Assembly: GCA_934153945.1 (NCBI GenBank)
Contig: CAKPFM010000006.1
Coordinates: 33,765-97,764 of the forward strand
Source of the DNA: an uncultured Bacilli bacterium
GTDB lineage: Bacteria; Bacillota_I; Bacilli_A; RF39; UBA660
Reading direction: 5' to 3'
Length of the DNA: 64,000 nucleotides
The translations under genes were made by a program, and so were the position numbers. Numbering within the stretch: position 1 is the first letter of the stretch; each line of letters opens with the position of its first letter. The notes beneath the pieces are model-generated. The model did no database searches. It was given only the letters and a program-made list of their open reading frames with translations, and was not told where the DNA came from. Shown in pieces: positions 1 to 8,035 of this stretch.

Positions 1-1430
1 GCTCCTACACTTGATTTAAAATAATATACTGGACTTGTTACATTTGTACTACTATATGTTATTTGAATTGTTCTTGATTGAACATAGTCATATCCACTTG
101 TTGGTGTTTGACTTATTTGTTTAATTGTTGGATTTGTAAATCCTAGAGTCTTTCCAACTCCTGTTGCTTCTTTTGTTAATCCACTTCCATTTGTACATCT
201 TATTTTGTATTGATAACTTGTTTCTTTTGTTAAGCCTGTAAATGTATAATTATTTGTTGTTCCATTTGATATCCATGTTGTTCCATTATCTTTACTATAT
301 TCATATTTTGTTATTCCTGACTCTGCATCACTACATGTTGCTGTAACAGTTATTCTATCAGTTCTACCATTAGTACTTATACTTGCAGTTGGAGCACTTA
401 TATCTATCTTATCAACCAAAAATGTACTTGAACTATAATTAGTTGTTCCATCACTAGTTAATGCATATAGAGTACCATTCTTATCATAAACAATATTTGG
501 ATTTATATCATTTGTTTTGTACCATGTATTAGCTACTAATGTTGTTACATTGCTTTCAGTACATTTACCAGGCATTGTTCCAGTTCCACATGATGCTATT
601 ACGACATTTTTTAAAGTACTTGCACCTACACTTGATTTAAAATAATATTCAAAATCATTTCCAATATCATATTTAATTGTTACCCTTTTACTAATAGCAT
701 ATTTATAACCATATGCTGGAGTTTGATTAACATTAAATCTTGGATTTTCAAGATTAATTGTTTTTACACTTTTAGACACAGTATTACTTTTTAAACCATT
801 TTGGCCTTCTATAACAACTTCTATTTTGTATTCCTTATTTTTTTCTAAATTATTATATATTTTAATGTTACTCTTACTACTTGTTTCATTACCATCTATT
901 CTATAATAATAATTTTCTATTTGACTCATTTCATCTTTTGGATTAACTATTATTTTAATACTATTTGTTGTACTACTTACTGTAATACTTTCAATAATTG
1001 GAGCTGTTGTATCATTTTCTTCTATTGTTCCATCTAATATTTTTAAACCATTTTTGTCCCTAACACAAGTATATTTTCCATTATCTATAACTAATCTTCT
1101 TTCGTTATTACAAATTTTATATATGCCTTTTTTAGGGATTTCACCTTTAATATTAAGTTTGCTTATTGGTTCATATCTTATATTATCTTCTATCTTAGTA
1201 TCTTCAATATCATTAGCAAAATCAAAAATATTACAAAAATCTTCTTTACCACTTTCTTCTACTATTTGATATTGGTCGTAAGATTTATAAACTTCTTCAC
1301 ATGATAATTCAAAACTTTTTCTATCAGCATCTTCTAATATACTATATATTATTGGTGTTGCGATTAATGCAGTAACAGATAAAACTACTATTACTGCTAA
1401 TAATTCCATTAAAGTAAAACCTCGTCTCAT
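1..1430 (-). CDS. Pilin-like (pseudopilin) surface protein with Fn3-like repeats, 3' end outside window
   Basis: The reading frame is open from an ATG at 1430, with GGAG just upstream, to the left edge of the window, so about 476 residues are visible. The N-terminus, MRRGFTLMELLAVIVVL, is a class III prepilin signal: basic leader, G|FT cleavage site, Glu at +5 of the mature chain, then one long hydrophobic helix. The rest is Thr/Ser/Tyr-rich and contains Fn3-like stretches such as ISAPTASISTNGRTDR and KYEYSKDNGTTW. A YYFKSSVGAS block occurs twice, around 625-650 and again at the window edge, so the ectodomain is repetitive. It lies directly downstream of topA, behind the topA terminator. It probably belongs to a type IV pilus/pseudopilus or a displayed adhesin; the exact role is not known. 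Confidence 0.8.
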   Translation of the reverse strand, partial: MRRGFTLMELLAVIVVLSVTALIATPIIYSILEDADRKSFELSCEEVYKSYDQYQIVEESGKEDFCNIFDFANDIEDTKIEDNIRYEPISKLNIKGEIPKKGIYKICNNERRLVIDNGKYTCVRDKNGLKILDGTIEENDTTAPIIESITVSSTTNSIKIIVNPKDEMSQIENYYYRIDGNETSSKSNIKIYNNLEKNKEYKIEVVIEGQNGLKSNTVSKSVKTINLENPRFNVNQTPAYGYKYAISKRVTIKYDIGNDFEYYFKSSVGASTLKNVVIASCGTGTMPGKCTESNVTTLVANTWYKTNDINPNIVYDKNGTLYALTSDGTTNYSSSTFLVDKIDISAPTASISTNGRTDRITVTATCSDAESGITKYEYSKDNGTTWISNGTTNNYTFTGLTKETSYQYKIRCTNGSGLTKEATGVGKTLGFTNPTIKQISQTPTSGYDYVQSRTIQITYSSTNVTSPVYYFKSSVG

Positions 1431-1461
1431 ACATATGCTCCATTCTAAAATTAATTTTATC

Positions 1462-1487
1462 AAAAAAAAGAACCTTTTACAAGATTC
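1462..1487 (-). terminator. topA intrinsic terminator overlapping its stop codon
   Basis: On the minus strand GAATCTT-GTAA-AAGGTTC forms a 7-bp stem with one G-U pair, followed by eight T. The first arm begins in the topA stop codon. Confidence 0.75.
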
Positions 1488-3507
1488 ATTTTTGATAATC
1501 ACAATTACTGCATTTTATAACATTTTTCTTTTCGGTTAACATACTACCACATTCAGGACATTTTTCTCCAATTGGTTTATCCCAATATGCTGTTTTACAA
1601 GTAGGATAATTATTACATCCGTAAAATAATTTACCTCTTTTACTCTTTTTTTCAACTATTTTTCCATCACAATTAGGACAATCACATATTTCTGTTACAA
1701 CTTTCTTATCTTGTTTAATATACTTACATTCAGGAAAATTACTACAAGCTGTAAAAAAGCCATATTTCCCTTTTCTAATTACTAATGGATTACCACATTC
1801 AGGACACATTTCTCCTGTTTTTTCTGCTTCTTTCTTTTCCATTTTAGAAAAAGCTTCTTGAATAGATGGTTCAAAATCTTTATAAAAACTATCTAAAACA
1901 TCATACCAAATTAAGTCACCATCAGCTATTTTATCTAATTCTGTTTCCATATTAGCAGTGTATTCAACATTGATAATATGGCTAAAGAATTCTTGTAACT
2001 TTTTAGTAACTTCTATACCTGTAGTTGTAGGTTTAAATTTTTTATCTACTATTTCAACATAATCTCTAGTTTTAATATTATCAATTATTTTAGCATATGT
2101 ACTAGGTCTACCAATACCTAATTCATCTAGGGCCGCTACTAATTTAGCTTCAGTATATCTACTAGGTGGTTCAGTAAAGTGTTGTTCACTAACTATATCA
2201 TTAGAAACAATTACATTACTTTTATATGTATCAAAAGGTGGAAGTATTGTTTCAGATAATGATTCATAATCACTATAAACTTCTAAATAACCTTTAAATA
2301 CTAAAGTTTGACCATTAACTTTAAATTTATAATCATTATTATTTAAAACTACACTTGTATTAAGTGTTTTAGCATTACTCATTAAAGAAGCTAAAGCTCT
2401 ATAATAAATTAAACGATATAATTTATATTCATCAGGAGTTAAAAAAGCTTTCATACTTAATGGGTCTCTTTTAATACTTGTAGGTCTAATAGCTTCATGA
2501 GCATCTTGTGAAAATTCACTATTCTTTTCATGAACACTACCTTTATATTCTTTACCATATTTAGTTTCAATAAATTGTTCTGTTTCTTTAATAAAATCTT
2601 TTGATAAACGAGTTGAATCAGTACGCATATAAGTAATTAAACCGACTGTTTCACTTCCTAAATCAATACCTTCATATAATTTTTGAGCAACACTCATTGT
2701 TTTTTTAGTACTCATTCCAAGTTTATTACTAGCTACCTGTTGTAATGTACTAGTTATAAAAGGAAGTGGAGCTTTTTTAGATTTTTCTTTCTTTTCTGTA
2801 TCTTCTATTTCAAAAGATTTAGATAAACTTTCTAATATTTTATTAGCTTCTAATTCCGATTTGATTTCAATTTTTTTAGTCTTAAATTTAACTAAATCAG
2901 CTTCAAAATCAGGGAAAATTGCTTTAATAGTATAATATTCTTCTGATTCAAAGTTATTTATTTCTTCTTCTCTTTCAACAATTAATTTTAAAGCTACACT
3001 TTGTACTCTTCCAGCACTTGTACCATCTGTTTTAGATTGAATTAATTTTGATAATCTAAATCCAATAATTCTATCTAATATTCTTCTAGCTTCTTGAGAT
3101 TCAACTAAATTATCATCTATTTTTCTTGGATGTTTAAAAGATTCTAGTATAGCATTTTTAGTAATTTCATTAAATACTACACGATCATATTCTGAATCAT
3201 TTAATCCTAACACATCTTTTAAGTGAAAACTAATAGCTTCTCCTTCACGGTCTGGATCGGTAGCAAGATAAACAAAGTCAGTTTTTTTAACATCTTTTTT
3301 TAATTCTGAAACTATTTTTGATTTTCCTTTTATTGTTACATAGTCAGGTTTAAAATGATTTTCAATATCTACTCCTAAACCATATTTTCCTTTTGTAGAT
3401 AAATCTCTAATATGTCCTTTAGAAGATGTAACTAAATAATCATCACCTAAATATTTTGAAATTGTTTTTACTTTAGCTGGTGATTCCACTATTACTAATT
3501 TTTTCAA
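1486..3507 (-). CDS. topA: DNA topoisomerase I (type IA)
   Basis: Relaxes negative supercoils by transient single-strand cleavage. The toprim motifs ESPAKVKTISKYL and DPDREGEA lie near residues 8 and 84. The catalytic tyrosine is in GLITYMRTDSTRL near residue 293. SAGRVQSVALKL is the conserved central motif. The C-terminus carries three zinc-finger modules (CPEC...CSNFPEC, CDCPNC...CNNYPTC, CPEC...CSNC). The 673-residue length is usual for Firmicutes. The frame opens upstream with a GTG at 3516, but that codon lies inside the AGGAGTG ribosome-binding site. The TTG at 3507, seven bases further on and giving (M)KKLVIVESPAK, is the better start. Confidence 0.97.
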   Translation of the reverse strand: MKKLVIVESPAKVKTISKYLGDDYLVTSSKGHIRDLSTKGKYGLGVDIENHFKPDYVTIKGKSKIVSELKKDVKKTDFVYLATDPDREGEAISFHLKDVLGLNDSEYDRVVFNEITKNAILESFKHPRKIDDNLVESQEARRILDRIIGFRLSKLIQSKTDGTSAGRVQSVALKLIVEREEEINNFESEEYYTIKAIFPDFEADLVKFKTKKIEIKSELEANKILESLSKSFEIEDTEKKEKSKKAPLPFITSTLQQVASNKLGMSTKKTMSVAQKLYEGIDLGSETVGLITYMRTDSTRLSKDFIKETEQFIETKYGKEYKGSVHEKNSEFSQDAHEAIRPTSIKRDPLSMKAFLTPDEYKLYRLIYYRALASLMSNAKTLNTSVVLNNNDYKFKVNGQTLVFKGYLEVYSDYESLSETILPPFDTYKSNVIVSNDIVSEQHFTEPPSRYTEAKLVAALDELGIGRPSTYAKIIDNIKTRDYVEIVDKKFKPTTTGIEVTKKLQEFFSHIINVEYTANMETELDKIADGDLIWYDVLDSFYKDFEPSIQEAFSKMEKKEAEKTGEMCPECGNPLVIRKGKYGFFTACSNFPECKYIKQDKKVVTEICDCPNCDGKIVEKKSKRGKLFYGCNNYPTCKTAYWDKPIGEKCPECGSMLTEKKNVIKCSNCDYQK

Positions 3508-3561
3508 AAGTATCACTCCTGTTTCTCTATATTTTATACACTAATAAAGAGAGATTGTCAA

Positions 3562-4494
3562 TTACTCTTTTCCACATCTGCTACCAACTGAATCAATTAA
3601 TTTATCATTTTTATATATTCTTACAATTTCACAATTATTTGCGCAGCCATGACATTCTATACCTTTAGTTTCAAATTTAATATCATTGACATCTAAATTA
3701 TATACTTTATCTGTTTCATAATTATGGGAAAGAATTGCGATTCCTAAAGCTCCCATTAAATGGCCGTTTTTATCTACTATAATATCTTTATTTAAAATTT
3801 CTTTAAAATATTTTTGAACACCAACATTTTTAGATACTCCACCTTGGAATACAACTTTATCATATATTTTTTTACCTCTAGCAACATTATTTAAATAATT
3901 TATTACAATACTTTTACAAAGGCCTGCTATTATATCTTCTTTTTGATAACCCATTTGAGCTTTATGAATTAAGTCTGATTCAGCAAATACAGTACAACGA
4001 GCAGCTATATTAACAGGATTTTTACTAGTTATTGCATATTTACCAAATTCTTCTATTGGAATATTTAATCTTTTTGCTTGACTAGTTAAAAAGGCACCTG
4101 TTCCTGCTGCACATAAAGTATTCATGGCATAATCTTTTATTATTCCATTATCAATAAGTATTATTTTTGAATCTTGACCACCAATTTCTAAGATGGTTCT
4201 AACATCAGGGTATATTGACATAGTTCCAATAGCATGAGCTGTTATTTCATTTTTTATTATATTAGCATCTATCATAAGTCCAATTAATCTTCTAGCACTT
4301 CCTGTAGTACCAATTCCTTTTATAGTATAATTAGCTGCTGTTTTCTTTAAATAATTTATTACTTTTTTTGATGCTTCAATAGGATTGGCATTTGTATCTA
4401 TATAAATACTATCTATTATGTTATTAGATTCATCTATAATAACACCTTTTGTAGAAATGGATCCAATATCTATTCCTATATAACATTTATTCAT
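3562..4494 (-). CDS. BadF/BadG/HgdC-type acyl-CoA dehydratase activase (ASKHA ATPase with Fe-S cluster)
   Basis: In this family an ATP-hydrolysing homodimer bridges a [4Fe-4S] cluster and injects a low-potential electron into a partner Fe-S protein. Visible motifs are the phosphate-1 loop GIDIGSISTKG (residues 7-17), EIGGQDSKII (103-112), and the two cluster cysteines in TLCAAGTGAF (C128) and AARCTVFAES (C167). The C-terminal 35 residues add four cysteines (CHGCANNC and RCGKE), unlike the minimal HgdC length. Its ATG overlaps the stop of the preceding gene by 8 bases. With the two DUF2229 proteins upstream it forms a split version of the large fused activase/DUF2229 proteins. The substrate is unknown. 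Confidence 0.88.
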   Translation of the reverse strand: MNKCYIGIDIGSISTKGVIIDESNNIIDSIYIDTNANPIEASKKVINYLKKTAANYTIKGIGTTGSARRLIGLMIDANIIKNEITAHAIGTMSIYPDVRTILEIGGQDSKIILIDNGIIKDYAMNTLCAAGTGAFLTSQAKRLNIPIEEFGKYAITSKNPVNIAARCTVFAESDLIHKAQMGYQKEDIIAGLCKSIVINYLNNVARGKKIYDKVVFQGGVSKNVGVQKYFKEILNKDIIVDKNGHLMGALGIAILSHNYETDKVYNLDVNDIKFETKGIECHGCANNCEIVRIYKNDKLIDSVGSRCGKE

Positions 4495-5545
4495 TTTTCT
4501 TCCTCATTTCTATCATATCGAGTAAAGCTTCTACTCTAGTATAAAATCCTGTTTTACTATCTTGTGAATCAAATGAAAAAAATAATATTGGTACTTTATA
4601 TTCATTACATATTTTTTCTATTATAGGCATTGCTCCTATTTCTGGAGTACAAAATGTTGATTTAATATGTATGATAGCATCATATTTATTTTCACATAAA
4701 TATTTAGTTCGCGCTATATTATCACTAGCGTCAGCTCCCATTCTATATTTAACAAATTCTTTACTATATTTTAAATATTTTTTTATCTTTTTACCTTTTT
4801 CAAATAATAAATATTTTACATTTGTAAATCTTGTTATATCAACTTTATTTTTAATTAATAATTCTTCTAAATCATTATTTCCAAATGGTTCCATAACTGT
4901 AAATAATTCCCCAATTATTCCTATTCTTATTCTATTTTCTGGTTTTTCTAATTTTACTTTTTTTATTTTTCTAAAGTATTTCAAATAATTATACATCAAA
5001 TTTATATAGCCTTTATTATTTTCAAATTTATTTAATAATTCATTATATATTTTCTGCATTTCTTTTTCTTTTTCAAAAGCTAGATTATGTCTCATATAAT
5101 CTTCTATTTTATCCATACAAAATACCATTCTTTTAGTTATTAAAAATCGGTATAGTGCATTTATTAAAGATAATTTAGGATTAATACTTTTAAATTTTTT
5201 TAAAATTTCTTTTATATTAGTTTTACCTTTACTTACTAAATTTATATAGTTAACATCATATAAATCTTTTAAAATATTTTCTTGTAATTCATAGTAATAT
5301 CCATATCTACATCCACCACCAAATTGTACTACAGTATCTGCTCCTTTATTTATAGCTTCTATAAAAGCTCCTAGTGTATATTTAAATGGCATACATACTG
5401 TTTCTGGACTATATTTAGTTCCTAACTCTAATGTTTTTTTAGTTATTTTAGGTGTTTTTATTACTTCACATTTTAGAATTTTTTTTAACAAGTATATTCC
5501 TGGTATTTGATAATTTCCCATCATAGGGAGTGCGAGTTTAGTCAT
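4487..5545 (-). CDS. DUF2229 / HgdB-like Fe-S protein, activase-associated (subunit 2)
   Basis: About 352 residues of the acyl-CoA dehydratase activase-related DUF2229/HgdB-like family. Conserved cysteines sit in SPETVCMPFKYTLG, FGGGCRYGYYYE and STFCTPEIGA, the pattern expected for an Fe-S cluster-binding reductase fold. The ATG at 5545 has AAAGGA upstream. An in-frame TTG at 5563 (giving KGIKYM first) lies on top of the ribosome-binding site and is less likely. It overlaps both neighbours by a few bases, so the three genes are translationally coupled. Related double-cubane cluster proteins reduce small molecules with ATP, but whether this pair does so cannot be read from sequence. Confidence 0.8.
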   Translation of the reverse strand: MTKLALPMMGNYQIPGIYLLKKILKCEVIKTPKITKKTLELGTKYSPETVCMPFKYTLGAFIEAINKGADTVVQFGGGCRYGYYYELQENILKDLYDVNYINLVSKGKTNIKEILKKFKSINPKLSLINALYRFLITKRMVFCMDKIEDYMRHNLAFEKEKEMQKIYNELLNKFENNKGYINLMYNYLKYFRKIKKVKLEKPENRIRIGIIGELFTVMEPFGNNDLEELLIKNKVDITRFTNVKYLLFEKGKKIKKYLKYSKEFVKYRMGADASDNIARTKYLCENKYDAIIHIKSTFCTPEIGAMPIIEKICNEYKVPILFFSFDSQDSKTGFYTRVEALLDMIEMRKKNE

Positions 5546-6440
5546 GTATTTTATTCCTTTCAATAATATCTATAAAACTTTCTAATCTAGTTATTATACC
5601 AGTCATACTATTTTCTTCATCTATCATTAGATGTAATGTTGGAATATCTACTTTTCTTAAAACTAGTGGTATTACTAAAGAATCTAAAGCACAAGGAAAA
5701 GCTGTTAAAAATAAAATTCCATCAATTTTATCTTTACACATTAGTATAGAACCTATCTCTTCTTTTGAGTATTTAAAATATAATCCTGTTGATAAAACAT
5801 TACCTAGTTTATTAGTTTTATTTTTATTAAAATATTCTGAATATATTATTTCTACATCATATTTTTTTAATGCATTTATAATTGATGCTCCTATATATTC
5901 ATCAAATATATTATATGGATGCGAAACTATTAATATTTTTGTTTTTTTACTTTCTAATTTTTCTATATTTTTTCTTTCTAAGTATTTTGATTTATTTATA
6001 CTATCTTCTAAAGCATATTTATATGCTTCTTTTATTTCTTTTTTACTTTTTTTTAATATAGATGACCACTTTTCAAATTCTTTTTCTTCTGTTTTTCTAT
6101 CACTTAATGATACATTATAACTTATGATTGGTATATCTAGTATTTTATCAATAATATCATAAGTACTCATATAGTTTGTACACATTTGATTATTTATTCC
6201 ATAATTATCTATTCTAGGTATTAATACATAATCACATTTATCTTTTAAACTTACAACATGTCCTAAATAGTTTTTAAGAGCTATACACATTTCATCATTA
6301 CTTAATTCTATTCCTTTTTTCATTATTTCTTTTGTAGTTTTATCACTTATTACTACATCTATATTTAGCCTTTTAAAAAAAGATAGCCACAAATCTTTAT
6401 AATGATAATAATATAGACTTCTAGGAATTCCTATCTTCAT
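5538..6440 (-). CDS. DUF2229 / HgdB-like Fe-S protein, activase-associated (subunit 1)
   Basis: First gene of the activase operon, 300 residues. MKIGIPRSLYYYHYKDLW, NDEMCIALKNYLGHV, NQMCTNYMSTYDI and TAFPCALDSLVIPL match the DUF2229 family and include likely Fe-S cysteines. It is paralogous in layout to the next gene, so the two may form a heterodimer served by the downstream ATPase activase. The start ATG at 6440 follows an AGGTGATTAT ribosome-binding site. Confidence 0.8.
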   Translation of the reverse strand: MKIGIPRSLYYYHYKDLWLSFFKRLNIDVVISDKTTKEIMKKGIELSNDEMCIALKNYLGHVVSLKDKCDYVLIPRIDNYGINNQMCTNYMSTYDIIDKILDIPIISYNVSLSDRKTEEKEFEKWSSILKKSKKEIKEAYKYALEDSINKSKYLERKNIEKLESKKTKILIVSHPYNIFDEYIGASIINALKKYDVEIIYSEYFNKNKTNKLGNVLSTGLYFKYSKEEIGSILMCKDKIDGILFLTAFPCALDSLVIPLVLRKVDIPTLHLMIDEENSMTGIITRLESFIDIIERNKIHD

Positions 6441-6525
6441 ATAATCACCTATTTAAAGATACGAATAATGGTTTCATTTTATGAATATTATTTTTTTATT
6501 AATCCATATTATTAATGGTGATAAA

Positions 6526-6690
6526 ATGGAGAAGGATCAAAAAATAAATTGTAATGTTCATGATTGTGAACATTGTGATTGTGAAGGAGATTGTTGTAAA
6601 CTTAAAAAAATAAAAGTTTGTAATTGTGATGGATGTGGTTGTAAAGAAACTACTATGTGTGATAGTTACAAAGAAAAAACAAGTAAATAA
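6526..6690 (+). CDS. DUF1540-type cysteine-rich small protein
   Basis: 54 residues with 13 cysteines (INCNVHDCEHC, CNCDGCGCKET, TMCDSYK). The spacing fits DUF1540 proteins, small putative metal-binding proteins common in spore-forming Firmicutes. An upstream in-frame ATG at 6481 exists, but the start at 6526 has GGTGAT eight bases before it and begins exactly where the family begins. It is divergent from the activase operon and is followed by a strong terminator. Metal binding is an inference from the family. Confidence 0.75.
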   Translation: MEKDQKINCNVHDCEHCDCEGDCCKLKKIKVCNCDGCGCKETTMCDSYKEKTSK

Positions 6691-6707
6691 ATACTTGTTT
6701 TCATTTT
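6677..6707 (+). terminator. Terminator of the DUF1540 gene
   Basis: AAACAAGTA and TACTTGTTT form a 9-bp stem followed by TCATTTT. The stem overlaps the stop codon. Confidence 0.75.
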
Positions 6708-6739
6708 AAATATATTTTTCATTATTTATCTATTTTATA

Positions 6740-6768
6740 TTGTATATAAAACATTTGTTTGATATAAT
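6740..6768 (+). promoter_or_regulatory. SigmaA-type promoter of small-peptide unit 1
   Basis: TTGTAT, 17-bp spacer, TATAAT. The spacer contains AAACATTTGTTT (arms AAACA and TGTTT), an inverted repeat that also occurs in units 2-4, so it may be an operator. Transcription should start at about 6775, at GGATAC. Confidence 0.8.
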
Positions 6769-6845
6769 GAATATGGATACATTTGAAATACATCAGATGC
6801 TTTCCCTTTCATTTATTTATTAATATTTGAAAGGTGGTGATATTT

Positions 6846-6923
6846 ATGACAAAAAGAGAATTATCTCAATTTATTATAATATTACTATTATTCTTTGTAA
6901 TAATTATATTATTATTTAAATAA
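6846..6923 (+). CDS. 25-residue membrane peptide, candidate type I toxin, unit 1
   Basis: The peptide begins MTKRELSQ, continues as a 16-residue stretch of only I/L/F/V, and ends in Lys. This is a charged N-terminus followed by one membrane-spanning segment, as in type I toxins of the Fst/TxpA/Bsr kind, although the sequence is not one I recognise. The ribosome-binding site AAAGGTGGTGAT is very strong but sits in a hairpin: CCTTTCA at 6805-6811 is complementary to TGAAAGG at 6828-6834. The first transcribed bases (6775-6787, GGATACATTTGAA) are the exact complement of 6996-7008 at the 3' end, so the full-length mRNA can close on itself. Toxicity is an inference. Confidence 0.72.
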   Translation: MTKRELSQFIIILLLFFVIIILLFK

Positions 6924-7037
6924 TAAAAGCATCCGATTTCACAACTTAGTGATTTCAGATGCACTTCCAATAAGGGATTGCATTTGATTCTGACATTCAA
7001 ATGTATCCTTTTTTATTTTATGGAAATACTTCCATCT
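6918..7037 (-). ncRNA. Candidate antisense RNA antitoxin, unit 1
   Basis: Predicted ~120-nt RNA from the minus-strand promoter at 7044-7072. It would begin with a TGGAAGTATTTCCA hairpin, run complementary to the toxin mRNA 3' region including the segment that pairs with the mRNA 5' end, and stop at the hairpin GCATC...GATGC (6929-6962) followed by TTTTATTATTT. Confidence 0.65.
6981..7018 (+). terminator. Terminator of unit 1 mRNA
   Basis: CATTTGA (6981-6987) pairs with TCAAATG (6997-7003), followed by TATCCTTTTTTATTTT. The 3' arm is also the target of the mRNA 5' end. Confidence 0.7.
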
Positions 7038-7043
7038 ATATAC

Positions 7044-7072
7044 ATGATATCACATATTTTGTTTTTTAACAA
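7044..7072 (-). promoter_or_regulatory. Promoter of antisense RNA, unit 1
   Basis: Minus strand: TTGTTA, 17-bp spacer ending TGA (extended -10), TATCAT. Confidence 0.7.
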
Positions 7073-7100
7073 TGTATTTTCATTATTTATATATTTTATA

Positions 7101-7129
7101 TTGTGTGTAAAACATTTGTTTGGTATAAT
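7101..7129 (+). promoter_or_regulatory. SigmaA-type promoter of small-peptide unit 2
   Basis: TTGTGT, 17-bp spacer, TATAAT, with the same AAACA-TT-TGTTT inverted repeat in the spacer as unit 1. Confidence 0.8.
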
Positions 7130-7206
7130 GAATATGGATACGTTTGAAATATATCAGATGCTTTCCCTTTCATTTATTTCTTAATATTTGAAAGGTGGTG
7201 ATATTT

Positions 7207-7284
7207 ATGACAAAAAGAGAATTATCTCTATTTATTATAATATTACTATTATTTTTTGTAATAATTATATTATTATTTAAATAA
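7207..7284 (+). CDS. 25-residue membrane peptide, candidate type I toxin, unit 2
   Basis: Differs from the unit 1 peptide only by Leu instead of Gln at position 8. It has the same sequestered ribosome-binding site: CCTTTCA at 7166-7172 pairs with TGAAAGG at 7189-7195. The 5' end GGATACGTTTGAA (7136-7148) pairs with TTCAAATGTATCC (7357-7369) through 13 positions, one of them G-U. So the one base change in the 5' end relative to unit 1 keeps the helix. The near-identity of two adjacent copies suggests a recent duplication or gene conversion. Confidence 0.72.
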   Translation: MTKRELSLFIIILLLFFVIIILLFK

Positions 7285-7398
7285 TAAAAGCATCTGTTTC
7301 ACAACTTAGTGATTTCAGATGCTATATCCAACAAGGGATTGCATTTGATTCTCGAATTCAAATGTATCCTTTTTTATTTTATGGAAATTCTTCCATCT
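7279..7398 (-). ncRNA. Candidate antisense RNA antitoxin, unit 2
   Basis: Predicted from the minus-strand promoter at 7405-7433 to the terminator hairpin GCATCTG...CAGATGC (7290-7322) plus TTTTATTATTT. It is complementary to the 3' part of the unit 2 toxin mRNA. Confidence 0.65.
7342..7378 (+). terminator. Terminator of unit 2 mRNA
   Basis: CATTTGA (7342-7348) and TCAAATG (7358-7364) form the stem, followed by TATCCTTTTTTATTTT. Confidence 0.7.
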
Positions 7399-7404
7399 AT
7401 ATAC

Positions 7405-7433
7405 ATGATATCACATATTTTGTTTTTTAACAA
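7405..7433 (-). promoter_or_regulatory. Promoter of antisense RNA, unit 2
   Basis: TTGTTA-17-TATCAT on the minus strand. The -35 overlaps the stop codon (7427-7429) of the glutamine amidotransferase gene, which reads in the same direction, so read-through from that gene could also produce antisense RNA. Confidence 0.7.
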
Positions 7434-8008
7434 GTTAGACTATCAAAAAAACTATCAAATAATTTAATACTATTATCATCCATTATAGATTCAGGATGCC
7501 ACTGTACTCCTATAAAAAATTTCTTATTCTTATCCTCTACTGCCTCTATAACATTATCACTACTTCTAGCGCTTACAGTTAAAAATGTATTTGTAATATG
7601 TTCTATATGTCTACTATTAACAAATATTTTATCTTTATTTAAAATAGAATATAATTTACTATCATAATTAATAAATACTTCATGTACATATAAATTGTTA
7701 CTTTGATGATTAAAATTATTTAATTTTTCCAAAGTACCATCTACTACACTCATCATCTGCATTCCTAAACATATACCTAAAGTTGGTATATCTTTTTCAT
7801 ATAAATATTTAACAAATTCTATTTCTAAATCAGTATAATCACTACCACCTTGTAATATAAATCCATCACAAAAATTAGCTATTTTAATAAATTCTTCCAA
7901 ATCATTAGGATAAATACCTACACATATTTTATTATAACTATCTATTACTTTTTTTATCTCTTTATTTAAAGTATATTTATCACTATTTCTTAATAATACC
8001 CCTATCAT
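7427..8008 (-). CDS. Class I glutamine amidotransferase / gamma-glutamyl hydrolase-like (peptidase C26)
   Basis: 193 residues. The nucleophile elbow TLGICLGMQMM places Cys80, and IGVQWHPESI supplies His171 and Glu173, completing the Cys-His-Glu triad. FILQGGSDY forms the oxyanion region. The size and lack of a synthase domain fit free-standing C26 hydrolases of the PuuD/gamma-Glu-GABA type. ATG at 8008 follows AGGTGATTAA. There is no obvious pathway partner next door; the neighbours are a YfiH-family and a Nudix protein. Confidence 0.85.
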   Translation of the reverse strand: MIGVLLRNSDKYTLNKEIKKVIDSYNKICVGIYPNDLEEFIKIANFCDGFILQGGSDYTDLEIEFVKYLYEKDIPTLGICLGMQMMSVVDGTLEKLNNFNHQSNNLYVHEVFINYDSKLYSILNKDKIFVNSRHIEHITNTFLTVSARSSDNVIEAVEDKNKKFFIGVQWHPESIMDDNSIKLFDSFFDSLTC

Positions 8009-8035
8009 TTAATCACCTATTTAAATATATGAAAA

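Larger units (their letters stand above)
6713..7434 (+). repeat. Tandem direct repeat, two ~361-bp units
   Basis: 6713-7073 and 7074-7434 are nearly identical. Each carries a promoter, a 25-codon membrane-peptide ORF, a hairpin, a terminator and an opposing promoter. The differences are scattered point changes and a few short indels. Confidence 0.92.

Noticed and set aside
1054..1269. 71-codon plus-strand hydrophobic frame
   Set aside because: Complement of the Thr/Ser/Ile-rich pilin gene; such shadows are common in this AT-rich sequence.
6978..7184. 68-codon plus-strand frame crossing the two repeat units
   Set aside because: It runs through the terminator of unit 1 and the promoter of unit 2; the 25-codon frames explain the region better.
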